Below are positions 1 to 7,506 of a stretch of DNA of 17,780 bases, piece after piece (positions within the stretch are counted from its first letter, which is position 1; every line of letters starts with the position of its first letter). A model generated the notes under the pieces. It was not told the DNA's origin, did no database searches, and saw only the letters and a list, made by a program, of their open reading frames with translations. A program made the translations under genes and the position numbers. Source of the DNA: Streptomyces wedmorensis (lineage in GTDB: Bacteria; Actinomycetota; Actinomycetes; Streptomycetales; Streptomycetaceae); contig NZ_JNWK01000096.1 of assembly GCF_000716445.1 (NCBI RefSeq), positions 1 to 17,780 on the forward strand. The letters are read 5' to 3'.

Positions 1-84
1 GGTGGGCGTGGCGGCGGAGGCGGGCGCGGGGGCAGGGGTGGGCGTGGGAGCCGGTTCCGGGGGCCGGGTGTCGTTCGTGGGCAT
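1..84 (-). CDS. N-terminus of a divergent gene, cut by the window edge
   Basis: Reading the minus strand from the ATG at 84-82 gives 28 open codons beginning MPTNDTRPPEPAP and continuing with Pro/Ala/Thr-rich sequence to the edge. The divergent arrangement with the regulator at 155, and the palindrome between the two starts, suggest a gene controlled by that regulator. ArsR/DUF5937-type regulators often sit beside a transporter gene (family knowledge), and a disordered Pro/Ala N-terminus would be compatible with one, but nothing here proves it. No convincing Shine-Dalgarno precedes the ATG, so the start could be wrong or the frame non-coding. The product is unidentified. Confidence 0.4.
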   Translation of the reverse strand, partial: MPTNDTRPPEPAPTPTPAPAPASAATPT

Positions 85-119
85 GGGGGCAGCGTGGGGG
101 GCGCGGGGGAGGAGCCCTA

Positions 120-143
120 GACTTTCGGCTCCAGGCGAATGTC
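120..143. promoter_or_regulatory. Palindromic operator candidate between divergent starts
   Basis: GACTTTCG (120-127) and CGAATGTC (136-143) form an inverted repeat with 7 of 8 positions matching and an 8-nt spacer. It lies between the ATG of the minus-strand gene (84) and the GTG of the ArsR-type regulator (155), where an autoregulatory operator would be expected. That the neighbouring winged-helix protein binds it is inference. Confidence 0.45.
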
Positions 144-154
144 CGGGAGGATCC

Positions 155-1147
155 GTGCCGTACCACCTGCACTTCGGCGAGGCGGATCCGATGCGCATCC
201 GGTTCGCGATCTCGCCGCTGTGGGAGACGCACTCCGCCGTGCGGGTGCTCGCCCGGCCGGCGAAGCAGGGCTACCACCTGCCGTGGATGCGGCGGATCGC
301 GAGCGCCGCGCGCGGGCTCGACCTGGGCCCGCTGCACCTCCTGATGCCGCTGCGCGGGCACAGCCCCGACTCGCTCTATCCGCCGCCGCTGGGCCCTGCC
401 GCGTCCTTCGATGAGGAGATCGCGGCCGTGCGGGCGACGGATCCCGCGGTGGCCCTGTCCGACTTCGAGCGGGCGCTCGCCGAGACGCCGGGGGCGGCGG
501 ACACACCGGAGGGGCGGCGGATGCTCGCCGATCCGGCCGGTGCGACGGAGCGGCTCGCCGACCTCCTCGAGGCCGCGTGGGAGGCGCTGATCGCGCCCGA
601 CTGGCCCCGGCTGCGGGCGCTCCTGGAGGCGGACGTCGCGTACCACTCGCGCCGGCTCGCGGAGGGCGGGCTGGAACGGCTCCTGGCCGAGCTGCACCCG
701 GCCTTCGACTGGGCGGCGGAGACGGCGACTCTGACGGTCGCCTATCCGGGTGAGCACGTGCGCCCGCTGGACGGGCAGGGGCTGGTGCTGATGCCGTCGG
801 TGTTCACCTGGCCGGACGTGGTGAGCGGCTTCGATCCGCCGTGGCAGCCGACGGTGGCGTACCCGGCGCGCGGGATCGGCGGGCTGTGGTCCGGGCCGGC
901 GGACCGCACGCCGGAGGTGCTGGCCCGGCTGCTCGGCCCGGTGCGGGCGGACGTGCTGTGCGCCCTGGAGGAGCCGATGGGGACGACGGCACTCGCTCAC
1001 CTGCTCGGCAGGGCGCCCTCGTCCGTCTCCTCCCACCTCGCCGTGCTGCGGGACGCGGGACTGCTGTCCTCCCGGCGCTACGGCCATCAGGTGCTGTACG
1101 AGCGGACCCCGCTGGGGATCGCGGTGTCGCAGCCGGACGCGAAGTGA
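155..1147 (+). CDS. ArsR-type winged-helix transcriptional regulator (DUF5937-like)
   Basis: This is a 330-residue DNA-binding repressor or activator of the large Streptomyces ArsR-type class. The N-terminus (MPYHLHFGEADPMRIRFAISPLWETHS, here split as residues 1-13 and 14-27) matches the usual DUF5937 opening, in which an R-hydrophobic-FA-S-P-L-E pattern leads into a long alpha-helical sensor region. The C-terminal winged helix spans about residues 256-318: a helix around LLGPVRADVLCALEEP, a recognition region APSSVSSHLAVLRDAGLL, and a wing ending in GHQVLYERTPLG. GTG at 155 is preferred because GGGAGG (145-150) lies 4 nt upstream. The open frame continues 5' only as low-complexity Gly/Ala sequence that belongs to the divergent gene's strand. 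No metal-binding Cys pair typical of metal-sensing ArsR proteins is visible, so the ligand is unknown. cslZ begins 57 nt downstream on the same strand; whether they share a transcript is unclear. Confidence 0.8.
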   Translation: MPYHLHFGEADPMRIRFAISPLWETHSAVRVLARPAKQGYHLPWMRRIASAARGLDLGPLHLLMPLRGHSPDSLYPPPLGPAASFDEEIAAVRATDPAVALSDFERALAETPGAADTPEGRRMLADPAGATERLADLLEAAWEALIAPDWPRLRALLEADVAYHSRRLAEGGLERLLAELHPAFDWAAETATLTVAYPGEHVRPLDGQGLVLMPSVFTWPDVVSGFDPPWQPTVAYPARGIGGLWSGPADRTPEVLARLLGPVRADVLCALEEPMGTTALAHLLGRAPSSVSSHLAVLRDAGLLSSRRYGHQVLYERTPLGIAVSQPDAK

Positions 1148-1204
1148 CCGACATGTCACGATGACGCCGTATGTCCCGTCGCGTACCCGACCCTGGGGGG
1201 CCGG

Positions 1205-2221
1205 ATGTCCCGCCGCACCGTCACCGCCGCCGCCCTGGCCCTCGCCTCCGCGCTGCTCCTGACCGGGTGCGGTACGGACGAGCCGCCGAAGGGGCCCGTC
1301 GGCCCGCCGTCGGCGCGCGGCGAGGCCGCTGTCCCCGCGTCGGGCTCCCCGTTCTGGGTGGACCCGGACAGCGACGCCGCCCGGCAGGTGCGCCAGTACG
1401 AGGCCCAGGGCAGGACCGAGGACGCCCGGGTGCTGAAGCGGATCGCGGACCGGCCGGTCGCGGACTGGCCGGCCGGCGACGACCCGGTGCCGGAGATCAG
1501 GCGCGCGGTCCGCGGCGCGGCGGCCGAGAACCGTACGGCCGTCTTCGCCGCGTACAACATCCCGCACCGCGACTGCGGGATGTACTCGGCGGGCGGTTCG
1601 CACGACGCGCAGGCCTACCGGAACTGGGTGGACGCCTTCGCCACGGCGATCGGGGAGGCCTCCGCGATCGTCGTCCTGGAGCCGGACGCGGTGCCGCACA
1701 TCGTCGACGGCTGCACCCCCGGCCAGTACCACGACGAGCGCTACGAACTCCTCGCCGGGGCGATCGAGCGGCTGAAGCGGCAGCCCCGCACCCGGGTCTA
1801 CCTGGACGCGGGCAATCCCGCGTGGATCGACGACCCGGCCAAGCTGGTGGAGCCGCTGCGCCGGGCCGGCGTGGCGCGCGCGGACGGCTTCTCCCTGAAC
1901 GTCTCCAACTTCCAGCGCAACGACATCGTGAAGGGTTTCGGCACCACGCTCTCGGGGCTGCTCGGCGGCGCCCACTTCACTGTCGACACGAGCAGGAACG
2001 GCGACGGCCCCCTCCCGGGCGACGGGGCGGAGGCCTGGTGCAATCCGCCGGGCCGGTCCCTCGGCGTGCCTCCGACGGACCGGACCGGGAACGACCTGGT
2101 CGACGCCTACCTGTGGATCAAGCGCCCCGGCGACTCCGACGGCCAGTGCCGGGGCGGCCCGTCCGCCGGGACCTGGTGGCCGGAGTACGCCCTCGGCCTG
2201 GCCCGTAGGGCGAAGTCCTAG
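1205..2221 (+). CDS. cslZ: Lipoprotein GH6 endoglucanase (CslZ-type)
   Basis: The product is a 338-residue glycoside hydrolase family 6 enzyme that should cleave beta-1,4-glucan outside the membrane. Residues 1-22 form a lipoprotein signal peptide (MSRR, hydrophobic stretch, LLTGC lipobox with Cys22). The GH6 core begins near SPFWVDPDSDAA (48-59). Family acidic residues are recognisable: Asp123 in PHRDCG, Asp161 in VLEPDAV (the usual general acid position), YLDAG (199-203), and Asp312 in RPGDSDG. Length is that of a single catalytic domain with no cellulose-binding module. The gene converges on glxA with a 6-nt gap. In Streptomyces a secreted GH6 protein (CslZ, SCO2838) accompanies cslA and glxA and is thought to process the nascent glucan, hence the symbol. 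The ATG at 1205 gives an intact signal peptide; upstream is a G-rich run (1194-1200). A similar ATGTCCCG at 1171 is in another frame. Confidence 0.88.
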   Translation: MSRRTVTAAALALASALLLTGCGTDEPPKGPVGPPSARGEAAVPASGSPFWVDPDSDAARQVRQYEAQGRTEDARVLKRIADRPVADWPAGDDPVPEIRRAVRGAAAENRTAVFAAYNIPHRDCGMYSAGGSHDAQAYRNWVDAFATAIGEASAIVVLEPDAVPHIVDGCTPGQYHDERYELLAGAIERLKRQPRTRVYLDAGNPAWIDDPAKLVEPLRRAGVARADGFSLNVSNFQRNDIVKGFGTTLSGLLGGAHFTVDTSRNGDGPLPGDGAEAWCNPPGRSLGVPPTDRTGNDLVDAYLWIKRPGDSDGQCRGGPSAGTWWPEYALGLARRAKS

Positions 2222-2227
2222 GACCTG

Positions 2228-4189
2228 TCACTCCACCTGGATCCACTTCGCCTCGGACGGGATGCCGTCCAGGTCGGTGACGAAGAGCATGTACCAGCCG
2301 GGCGGGACGAGGGTCCGGTCCTGCGGTACGTCGACGGTGAGGGTGATGCCGTCCTGGCCCTTCAGCAGGCCGAGCTCGATCGAGCGCTGTTCGACGTCCG
2401 TGGTGTGGGTGACGGCGCTGGGCCGCATCAGCCGGGCCTTGACGATCCGGTCCGCGTCCTTCGTCTTGAAGGTGGCGCGGCCGTTCTGGTCGAGCTCCGG
2501 CGACCCCTCCCCCAGGACGGGCCGGTCGTCGCCCGCCTTGTGGAGGTAGGGCGGGGTGAAGACCTCGATGCGCTGCTCGAAGGTGCCGAGCTTGGTGTTG
2601 TCCTCGTCGTCGAAGAGGGGGTCGGAGCCGAAGGTGGCGACCCGGCCGTCGGGGAGCAGCAGCGCCTCGGAGTGGTAGTTGCGGCCGACGGTGGGTTCGG
2701 CGGCCTCGGTGAAGGCGTTGTTCGTCGGGTCGTAGAACTGCGCCTTGAGGATGTCGCTGCCGCTGCGGCCCCGGTAGTCCTGGGAGCCGCCGGTGGTGAA
2801 GACGGAGTCGTCGGGCATCAGGACGCCGCTGAGGTAGCGGGTGCCCTGCGGGAGCGAGGGGCCGTCGGCGAAGGCGGGGCTGTCCTTCGACAGGTCGATG
2901 ATGGAGGTGCGGCCGGTGGACTTGGCGGACTCGCCCACTCCGCCGCCGCCGAGCACCATGACCTTCTGGTCCTGGGCGGGCGGCAGCAGCAGGGAGGCGG
3001 AGGTCTCCAGCTGGTCGGGCTGGGTGAGGCCGCCGAGCTTGACGAAGGAGTTCTTCTCCAGGTCCCAGATGCCGGGTTCGCGGCCCTTGTCGGCCGGGCC
3101 GTAGCCGGCGTTGGAGCCGGTGTAGAGGAGCTTGCCGCCCTTGGTGAGGAAGAGGGACGGGTAGGTGGGGAAGTAGCGGAAGGGGCCCTTGGACCACTTC
3201 TTGGTCCCGGGGTCGTAGTACTCGTTGTCGCCGGGGACGACGTCGCCGACGTCGTTGAGCCCGGAGACGGCGAGGACCCTGCCGTCGGCGAGGGTGACGA
3301 GGGTCGGGTACCAGCGGGCGTCCTTCATGGGGGCGACCGGGATGTACTTCTCGGCCTTGGGGTCGAACTCGTAGGCGCCCTTGATGCCCTGGAAGTCCTG
3401 CTTCTCGGTGGTGAGCTTCTGCGCGAGGCCGTAGACGTTGTCGGCCGCCTCGCCCTTGAGGCCGACGACCTCGTACTGCGCGGCCTCGGTGGTGAGGGCC
3501 TGCGGGCCCTCCTCCCGCGCCTCGACGAAGACGCGCGCCTCGGCGGCGGTCACCTTGGTCTCCCACGGCTTCATCTGGCCGCTCTTGAAGTAGGAGATCT
3601 CGAACTCGCGCTTGGCCTTGGGGACGGTGACGTCGAACTTGGAGACGTACTCGACCCCGGACGGGGAGCGGAAGACGGTGCCCTTCTTGAGGGTGACCGC
3701 CTCGTCGGGGCTCTCGTTCTTGACCCGCATGCCGCCGCCGGCCTTCTTCACCTCGCCGTTGAGGATCTCGTAGCGGGCGGTGCCGCCGGCGACGAGCAGC
3801 CGCCCGTCGGGGAGCTGGGAGTGGCCGGAGCAGAAGAAGTCCTCGGGGGTGGGGATCTTCTTGAAGGTGTTCTTCGCCGGGTCCCAGAGGACGGACTCGA
3901 AGGTCCCGGCGTCGAAGTTCTTCTGGCTGTTGCCGGAGCCGGCGATCAGCAGCACCTTGCCGGTGTGCAGGAGCGCCGCGTGGATGGCGTTGACGCGGTG
4001 GTCGGCGGGGACGGGGACCTCGGCCCAGGAGCCGTACTCCCGCATGTACTCGGGCTGGGCGATCTTGTACGCGTGGTACTTCTCCTCCGCGAAGGAGACG
4101 GCGGCGGGAGCGTTGAGCGCCGCGAGGAGCAGGATGGCCGAGGCGCCGAGCAGGGTCTTCTTGAATTTCTTCGACGGCCGGTAGGCCAT
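2228..4189 (-). CDS. glxA: Galactose-oxidase-like radical copper oxidase GlxA
   Basis: This 653-residue mononuclear copper radical oxidase has an N-terminal basic stretch (KKFKK), a hydrophobic segment (about 13-34) acting as signal or membrane anchor, kelch/galactose-oxidase propeller repeats with DGR turns (LPDGR, LADGR, LLPDGR), and a C-terminal beta domain. Expected active-site residues are visible: Cys120 (FFCSGHS) and Tyr294 (ARWYPTL) for the thioether-crosslinked Tyr-Cys, Trp293 as stacking residue, Tyr505-His506 (GRNYHSEA), and His595 (THTTDVEQR). A block at about 140-270 lies between Cys120 and Trp293. In S. lividans and S. coelicolor, GlxA is co-transcribed with cslA, receives copper through a dedicated chaperone, and is needed for glucan deposition and normal development; its natural substrate is not settled. 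The gene starts 3 nt after the cslA stop, with GGAGGG inside the cslA end, so translational coupling is likely. Confidence 0.95.
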   Translation of the reverse strand: MAYRPSKKFKKTLLGASAILLLAALNAPAAVSFAEEKYHAYKIAQPEYMREYGSWAEVPVPADHRVNAIHAALLHTGKVLLIAGSGNSQKNFDAGTFESVLWDPAKNTFKKIPTPEDFFCSGHSQLPDGRLLVAGGTARYEILNGEVKKAGGGMRVKNESPDEAVTLKKGTVFRSPSGVEYVSKFDVTVPKAKREFEISYFKSGQMKPWETKVTAAEARVFVEAREEGPQALTTEAAQYEVVGLKGEAADNVYGLAQKLTTEKQDFQGIKGAYEFDPKAEKYIPVAPMKDARWYPTLVTLADGRVLAVSGLNDVGDVVPGDNEYYDPGTKKWSKGPFRYFPTYPSLFLTKGGKLLYTGSNAGYGPADKGREPGIWDLEKNSFVKLGGLTQPDQLETSASLLLPPAQDQKVMVLGGGGVGESAKSTGRTSIIDLSKDSPAFADGPSLPQGTRYLSGVLMPDDSVFTTGGSQDYRGRSGSDILKAQFYDPTNNAFTEAAEPTVGRNYHSEALLLPDGRVATFGSDPLFDDEDNTKLGTFEQRIEVFTPPYLHKAGDDRPVLGEGSPELDQNGRATFKTKDADRIVKARLMRPSAVTHTTDVEQRSIELGLLKGQDGITLTVDVPQDRTLVPPGWYMLFVTDLDGIPSEAKWIQVE

Positions 4190-4192
4190 GGC

Positions 4193-6013
4193 TCAGTTCC
4201 CTCCGGTCGTCGTGGGAGCGGGTGCCGTGGGCGTGGGCGGGAGCGTCGTGACGGCGGGTCGGGCCTCGATCCCCTCGCGGGCGTCGGCGAGGCCGCGGGC
4301 CCGCGCGCGGGCCCGGGCGAGCGCGCGGACGCGCCGGGAGCGGCTCGCGCGCACGGCCGTGACGGTCCAGGCGGCGAGCGGCGCCAGCGCGATGACCAGG
4401 GCGAGTACGGCCCAGGTGCGCATGGCGGCGTGGGTATGGCCGAAGTGGACGGAGGCGACGAGCGAGGCGATGAGGACGGCCGCCCAGGAGAGGTGGATCC
4501 GGAAGGTGAGGACCCGGTCGGGGCTGGAGGCGCCGCCCTTGGGGGTGACGACGAAGCGGCCGCGGGTGCGGAGGATCGCCGAGCCGAGGGACTTCAGGTA
4601 GACGGGCGCGGAGACCGCGGACATCGCCATGCCGGCGAGGCCGCCGGAGCCCTCGGGTTCGTGGGGCGAGACGTTGTGCCGCCGGTTCCAGAGGTAGAGG
4701 CCGATCTGGAGGGCGACGGCGTCGCTGTAGATCATCAGCCACACCTGGGTGGAGACCTGGGTGCCGGAGGCGCCGAGCCACAGGTACAGCACGCAGCTGA
4801 GGATGCCGAGGAGCCAGTTGACGGCCGTCATCGGGTAGTAGACGAGCATCAGGGTGTAGTTGAGGAAGCGCCCCGGCGGGGTACGGAAGGGCGCCTTCCA
4901 GAACTGCTTGAGGATCGTCTCGTACGTGCCGCGGGACCAGCGGAGCTGCTGGGTGAAGAAGTCGGTCCAGGAGGCCGGTCCCTCGCCGACGGCGAGGACG
5001 TCGGGGGTGTAGACGGAGCGCCAGAAGCGGCCGGTGCGCGGGTTCTTCCTGCGGTGCAGTTCGAAGCCGGTGGCCATGTCCTCGGTGACGGAGTCACACA
5101 GGCCGCCGATCTGCTGGAGGGCGGCGATCCGCACGACGTTGTTGGTGCCGACGAACATGGGCGCGCGGTAGCGGTTCCCGGCCCGCTGGATGAGGGCGTG
5201 GAAGAGGAACTGCTGCGACTCGGCGGCCTTGGTGACGAGGTTTCCGTAGTTGCCGTAGACCTGCGGGCCGACGACGAAGGCGATGTCGGGGTCGCGGAAG
5301 TAGCCGAGCATCCGCTCCAGGAAGTTGGGGAGCGGGACGTGGTCGGTGTCCACGGAGGCGAAGAAGTCGTAGTCGTCCCCGTGCCGGGCGAGCCAGGCGT
5401 TGTAGTTGCCGTGCTTGGTCCTCGCCTTGTGGACGCCCTTCCTGCGGTTCCACTCGGGGACGCCGGCGCGGGTGAAGTGGTGGACGCCGAGTTCCTCGCA
5501 GAGGGCCTTGGCCTCGGCGGAGTCGCCCTCGTCCAGGAGCCAGATGTCGAGCGGTCCTTCGTGCCGCAGCCGCACGGCGCCTTCGAGGGTGCGGCGGACC
5601 ATGGAGAGCGGCTCCTTGCCCGGGACGTACGTGGTGAGGAAGGCGACGCGGGTGCCCTTCTCGGCGTACACGGGTATCGGGTCGCGGGCGACCATGGTGG
5701 CGTGGGCGATCGAGGTGACGTTCACCAGCATGAAGAAGCAGATGAGCCCGATCGACACGAGCATCACGGTGTCGTACGGCACGCGCCAGGTGTCGTCGCC
5801 CTCGCGGACGGTCCAGTGGCTCGGCCAGACGAGGTAGGCGAGGAGCAGCGCCGACAGCAGCGGCGCGAGGCACATCAGCAGGACGGCTCGTATTCGGTGC
5901 GGCTCCTTCGAGAGCAGACTTCGGTACCGCACCCTGTAAGCGTCCGGGTCCGCCTCCGTGAGCGGGCCGGCGAGTCGGCTGTAGGTGTCGTAGTCGTAGC
6001 CTCCCGGTCGCAC
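4193..6013 (-). CDS. cslA: Cellulose-synthase-like glycosyltransferase CslA (GT2)
   Basis: This is a membrane processive family-2 glycosyltransferase that polymerises a beta-glucan at the hyphal tip. Numbering from the longer reading (GTG at 6064), the signatures are: transmembrane helices at about 58-80 and 98-118, the GT2 domain with DEGD (178-181), DTD (239-241), TED (327-329) and QQLRW (372-376), then several C-terminal helices (about 400-540) and a Thr/Pro-rich tail. These are the D, DxD, TED and QxxRW residues of cellulose synthases. No PilZ domain is apparent. I place the start at GTG 6013 (codon 18 of the longer frame, 606 residues) because GGAGG at 6018-6022 sits 4 nt upstream, whereas GTG 6064 has no Shine-Dalgarno. 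The gene is followed 3 nt later by glxA. In S. coelicolor, CslA interacts with DivIVA and is needed for tip glucan and aerial growth. Its activator, if any, is not evident here. Confidence 0.94.
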   Translation of the reverse strand: MRPGGYDYDTYSRLAGPLTEADPDAYRVRYRSLLSKEPHRIRAVLLMCLAPLLSALLLAYLVWPSHWTVREGDDTWRVPYDTVMLVSIGLICFFMLVNVTSIAHATMVARDPIPVYAEKGTRVAFLTTYVPGKEPLSMVRRTLEGAVRLRHEGPLDIWLLDEGDSAEAKALCEELGVHHFTRAGVPEWNRRKGVHKARTKHGNYNAWLARHGDDYDFFASVDTDHVPLPNFLERMLGYFRDPDIAFVVGPQVYGNYGNLVTKAAESQQFLFHALIQRAGNRYRAPMFVGTNNVVRIAALQQIGGLCDSVTEDMATGFELHRRKNPRTGRFWRSVYTPDVLAVGEGPASWTDFFTQQLRWSRGTYETILKQFWKAPFRTPPGRFLNYTLMLVYYPMTAVNWLLGILSCVLYLWLGASGTQVSTQVWLMIYSDAVALQIGLYLWNRRHNVSPHEPEGSGGLAGMAMSAVSAPVYLKSLGSAILRTRGRFVVTPKGGASSPDRVLTFRIHLSWAAVLIASLVASVHFGHTHAAMRTWAVLALVIALAPLAAWTVTAVRASRSRRVRALARARARARGLADAREGIEARPAVTTLPPTPTAPAPTTTGGN

Positions 6014-6017
6014 GGTG

Positions 6018-6022
6018 CCTCC
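6018..6022 (-). promoter_or_regulatory. Ribosome-binding site that fixes the cslA start
   Basis: The minus strand reads GGAGG, then CACC, then GTG at 6013. This is the only good Shine-Dalgarno in the 5' part of the frame and argues for starting CslA at residue 18 of the longest reading. The rest of the gap to the tetR stop (6023-6103) should hold the cslA promoter; I found no clean -35/-10 pair and no terminator in it. Confidence 0.6.
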
Positions 6023-6103
6023 AGCTGTCGTCGAACTGGTCGATATCCCATCAAAAGGGGACACCGTTCGGCGTGTCGACCGGAGTGGTCCGAGTGAGGG
6101 TTT

Positions 6104-6802
6104 TTACCGGGCGCGAGCGGTCTGTCGACGCAGCGTGTACGTGACGGCCTTCCGGGCGACCGGGTTCAGCTCCTCGACGGCGGCCATCAGGGCGCCGAGC
6201 TGTTCGAGTGCCGCGAAGGCCGCCTCCGCTCCGGCGGGGTCGACGCCCTCGTAGAGCCCGAGGCCGATGAACGAGGCGCCGACCGCGCGGGCGAGCCCGG
6301 CGGGGTCGGTGAACTCGGCGAGCGGCGTCCCGGCGAGGACGCGGACGAGCACCTGCTCGATCTCGGCGATCCACAGGTCGAGCCCGGCGGCGGTGGCCGG
6401 CGCGAGCCGGGGGTGCGTCTGCGCCCCGGCCAGCAGCTGCCCGAGGAAGGCGACGTGCCCGGCCTCCCGCTCCTCCTCGTGCATCTCGCGCCCGAAGGCG
6501 AGCAGCTCGGTGAGGCTGCCGACGGAGCGGAGCCGCTCGCGGTGGCGGGCGACCCGCTGCTCGGCGCCGTGCCGGCACGCGGCGGCGAGCAGCTCGTCGA
6601 CGGAGCCGAAGTGGTAGAAGACCAGGGCCTGGTTGACTCCGGCCGCGGCCGCGATGGCGCGCGCGGAGGCCTTGGCGATGCCCTGCTCGACGAGGGTGCG
6701 CAGAGCGCCTTCGAGCAGCTTCTCCCGGGTCTCCTGGCTCCGGGCGTCCCGCGCCGGCGCCCCGCGGCCCTTGACGCTCCCGCCGGTGACGTCCCCGCTC
6801 AT
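6104..6802 (-). CDS. TetR-family transcriptional regulator
   Basis: This 232-residue TetR/AcrR-type repressor has a disordered N-terminus (about 1-20). The DNA-binding region is at about 22-68, with the helix-turn-helix ASARAIAAAAGVNQALVFYHFG (split: ASARAIAAAAG, then VNQALVFYHFG) ending in the classic YHF motif. The rest is helical and should bind an unknown ligand and dimerise. GAGGAGG lies about 8 nt before the ATG. The ATG overlaps the TGA of the DUF4166 gene by 4 nt (ATGA), making it the last gene of the SRPBCC-DUF4166-tetR operon. Two TTGAGC-N4-GCTCAA palindromes at the operon promoter, about 1.45 kb upstream, are typical TetR operators, so autorepression is inferred. No terminator separates its stop from cslA (90 nt). 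Confidence 0.88.
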   Translation of the reverse strand: MSGDVTGGSVKGRGAPARDARSQETREKLLEGALRTLVEQGIAKASARAIAAAAGVNQALVFYHFGSVDELLAAACRHGAEQRVARHRERLRSVGSLTELLAFGREMHEEEREAGHVAFLGQLLAGAQTHPRLAPATAAGLDLWIAEIEQVLVRVLAGTPLAEFTDPAGLARAVGASFIGLGLYEGVDPAGAEAAFAALEQLGALMAAVEELNPVARKAVTYTLRRQTARAR

Positions 6803-7506
6803 GCCCGTACCTCCTCGCGCACCGGGCGCAGCCCCGCGCGCACCCCGTGGGATCGTAGGTCCACGTACTCGGCGGCGAACGATCCCTCGTACCCGAAGAT
6901 CGGCCCGAAGTACCGGTTGTCCACCCGGACGTCGATGCGGAAGCGGCCGGTGCGCTCGTCGAAGGACTCGCGCACCTCGGCCCGGCCGCCGATCAGTTCC
7001 GGCACCCGCACGTCCAACGGGCCCTCGCGGAAGCGGTGTTCGCCGGAAGTGATGAGGAGCGAGCCGTCCGGCTCGGCGGACAGGTGCAGGTCGCTGGCGA
7101 GGTGCTGGTGCGTGCCGAGGTAGTCGAGGACGCAGCCGCGCTCGGGGCTGTGGACCATGGTGGCGTCGAAGCGCCGGGGCCCGCCGGGCAGCGCGAAGGT
7201 GCGGACGAAGGTGACGGTCTCCCGGCCGTACGAGTCGGCGTACGGCACGTTCTCGATGCGGAAAGGGACGTCGCGGCCGGTGCGGGGCAGCAGGATGTTC
7301 CGCAGCCCGCCGACGGCGAGGAACGGCTTCACGAACGCCCGGCCGTGCCAGATGCGGTCCATGACGCCCCGTCCGACGCACAGTTCCCCGCTCGCGAGCC
7401 CGACCGAGAAGCGGCGCCTGAGCTCCGGGTGCAGCCGCTCGAACTCGGCGTCCCCCATGGCGGTGCGGAAGATCGAGGGCGCGGTGGAGGACACGGTCGC
7501 GGTCAC
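6799..7506 (-). CDS. DUF4166 domain protein
   Basis: The product is 235 residues and soluble, with no signal peptide or membrane segment. It matches the DUF4166 pattern: an opening FRTAMGDAEFERLHPELRRRF (here FRTAMGDAEF then ERLHPELRRRF, about 13-33), then GRGVMDRIWHG (45-55), PFLAVGGLRNILLP (61-74), GRDVPFRIENVPYADSYGRE (77-96), and a conserved ending with DNRYFGPIFGYEGSF (196-210). The biochemical role of DUF4166 is unknown. GTG at 7506 is chosen because it overlaps the upstream TGA by 4 nt and has GGAG about 6 nt before it; the ATGA at the 3' end couples it to tetR. Its constant partnership here with an SRPBCC-like membrane protein suggests a shared lipophilic ligand or a membrane-linked process, which is inference only. 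Confidence 0.82.
   Translation of the reverse strand: MTATVSSTAPSIFRTAMGDAEFERLHPELRRRFSVGLASGELCVGRGVMDRIWHGRAFVKPFLAVGGLRNILLPRTGRDVPFRIENVPYADSYGRETVTFVRTFALPGGPRRFDATMVHSPERGCVLDYLGTHQHLASDLHLSAEPDGSLLITSGEHRFREGPLDVRVPELIGGRAEVRESFDERTGRFRIDVRVDNRYFGPIFGYEGSFAAEYVDLRSHGVRAGLRPVREEVRA

Noticed and set aside
1144..1159. GTGAC-N6-GTCAC inverted repeat over the regulator's stop codon, with GACATGTC nested inside
   Set aside because: The arms are only 5 bp and constrained by coding sequence, and there is no good promoter next to it. It is too weak to call an operator for cslZ.
1171..2208. Alternative plus-strand frame beginning ATGTCCCG at 1171
   Set aside because: It is shifted relative to cslZ, Arg/Gly-rich and domain-free. 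The resemblance of its first bases to the true start at 1205 is a short direct repeat, probably chance.
2118..4781. 887-codon minus-strand frame overlapping glxA and part of cslA
   Set aside because: It is an Arg/Pro/His-rich out-of-frame reading of glxA and cslA without any recognisable domain.
2405..6097. 1230-codon plus-strand frame across glxA and cslA
   Set aside because: It is antisense to two confidently identified genes and translates to Gly/Val/Glu/Asp-rich low-complexity sequence, the usual shadow of high-GC genes.
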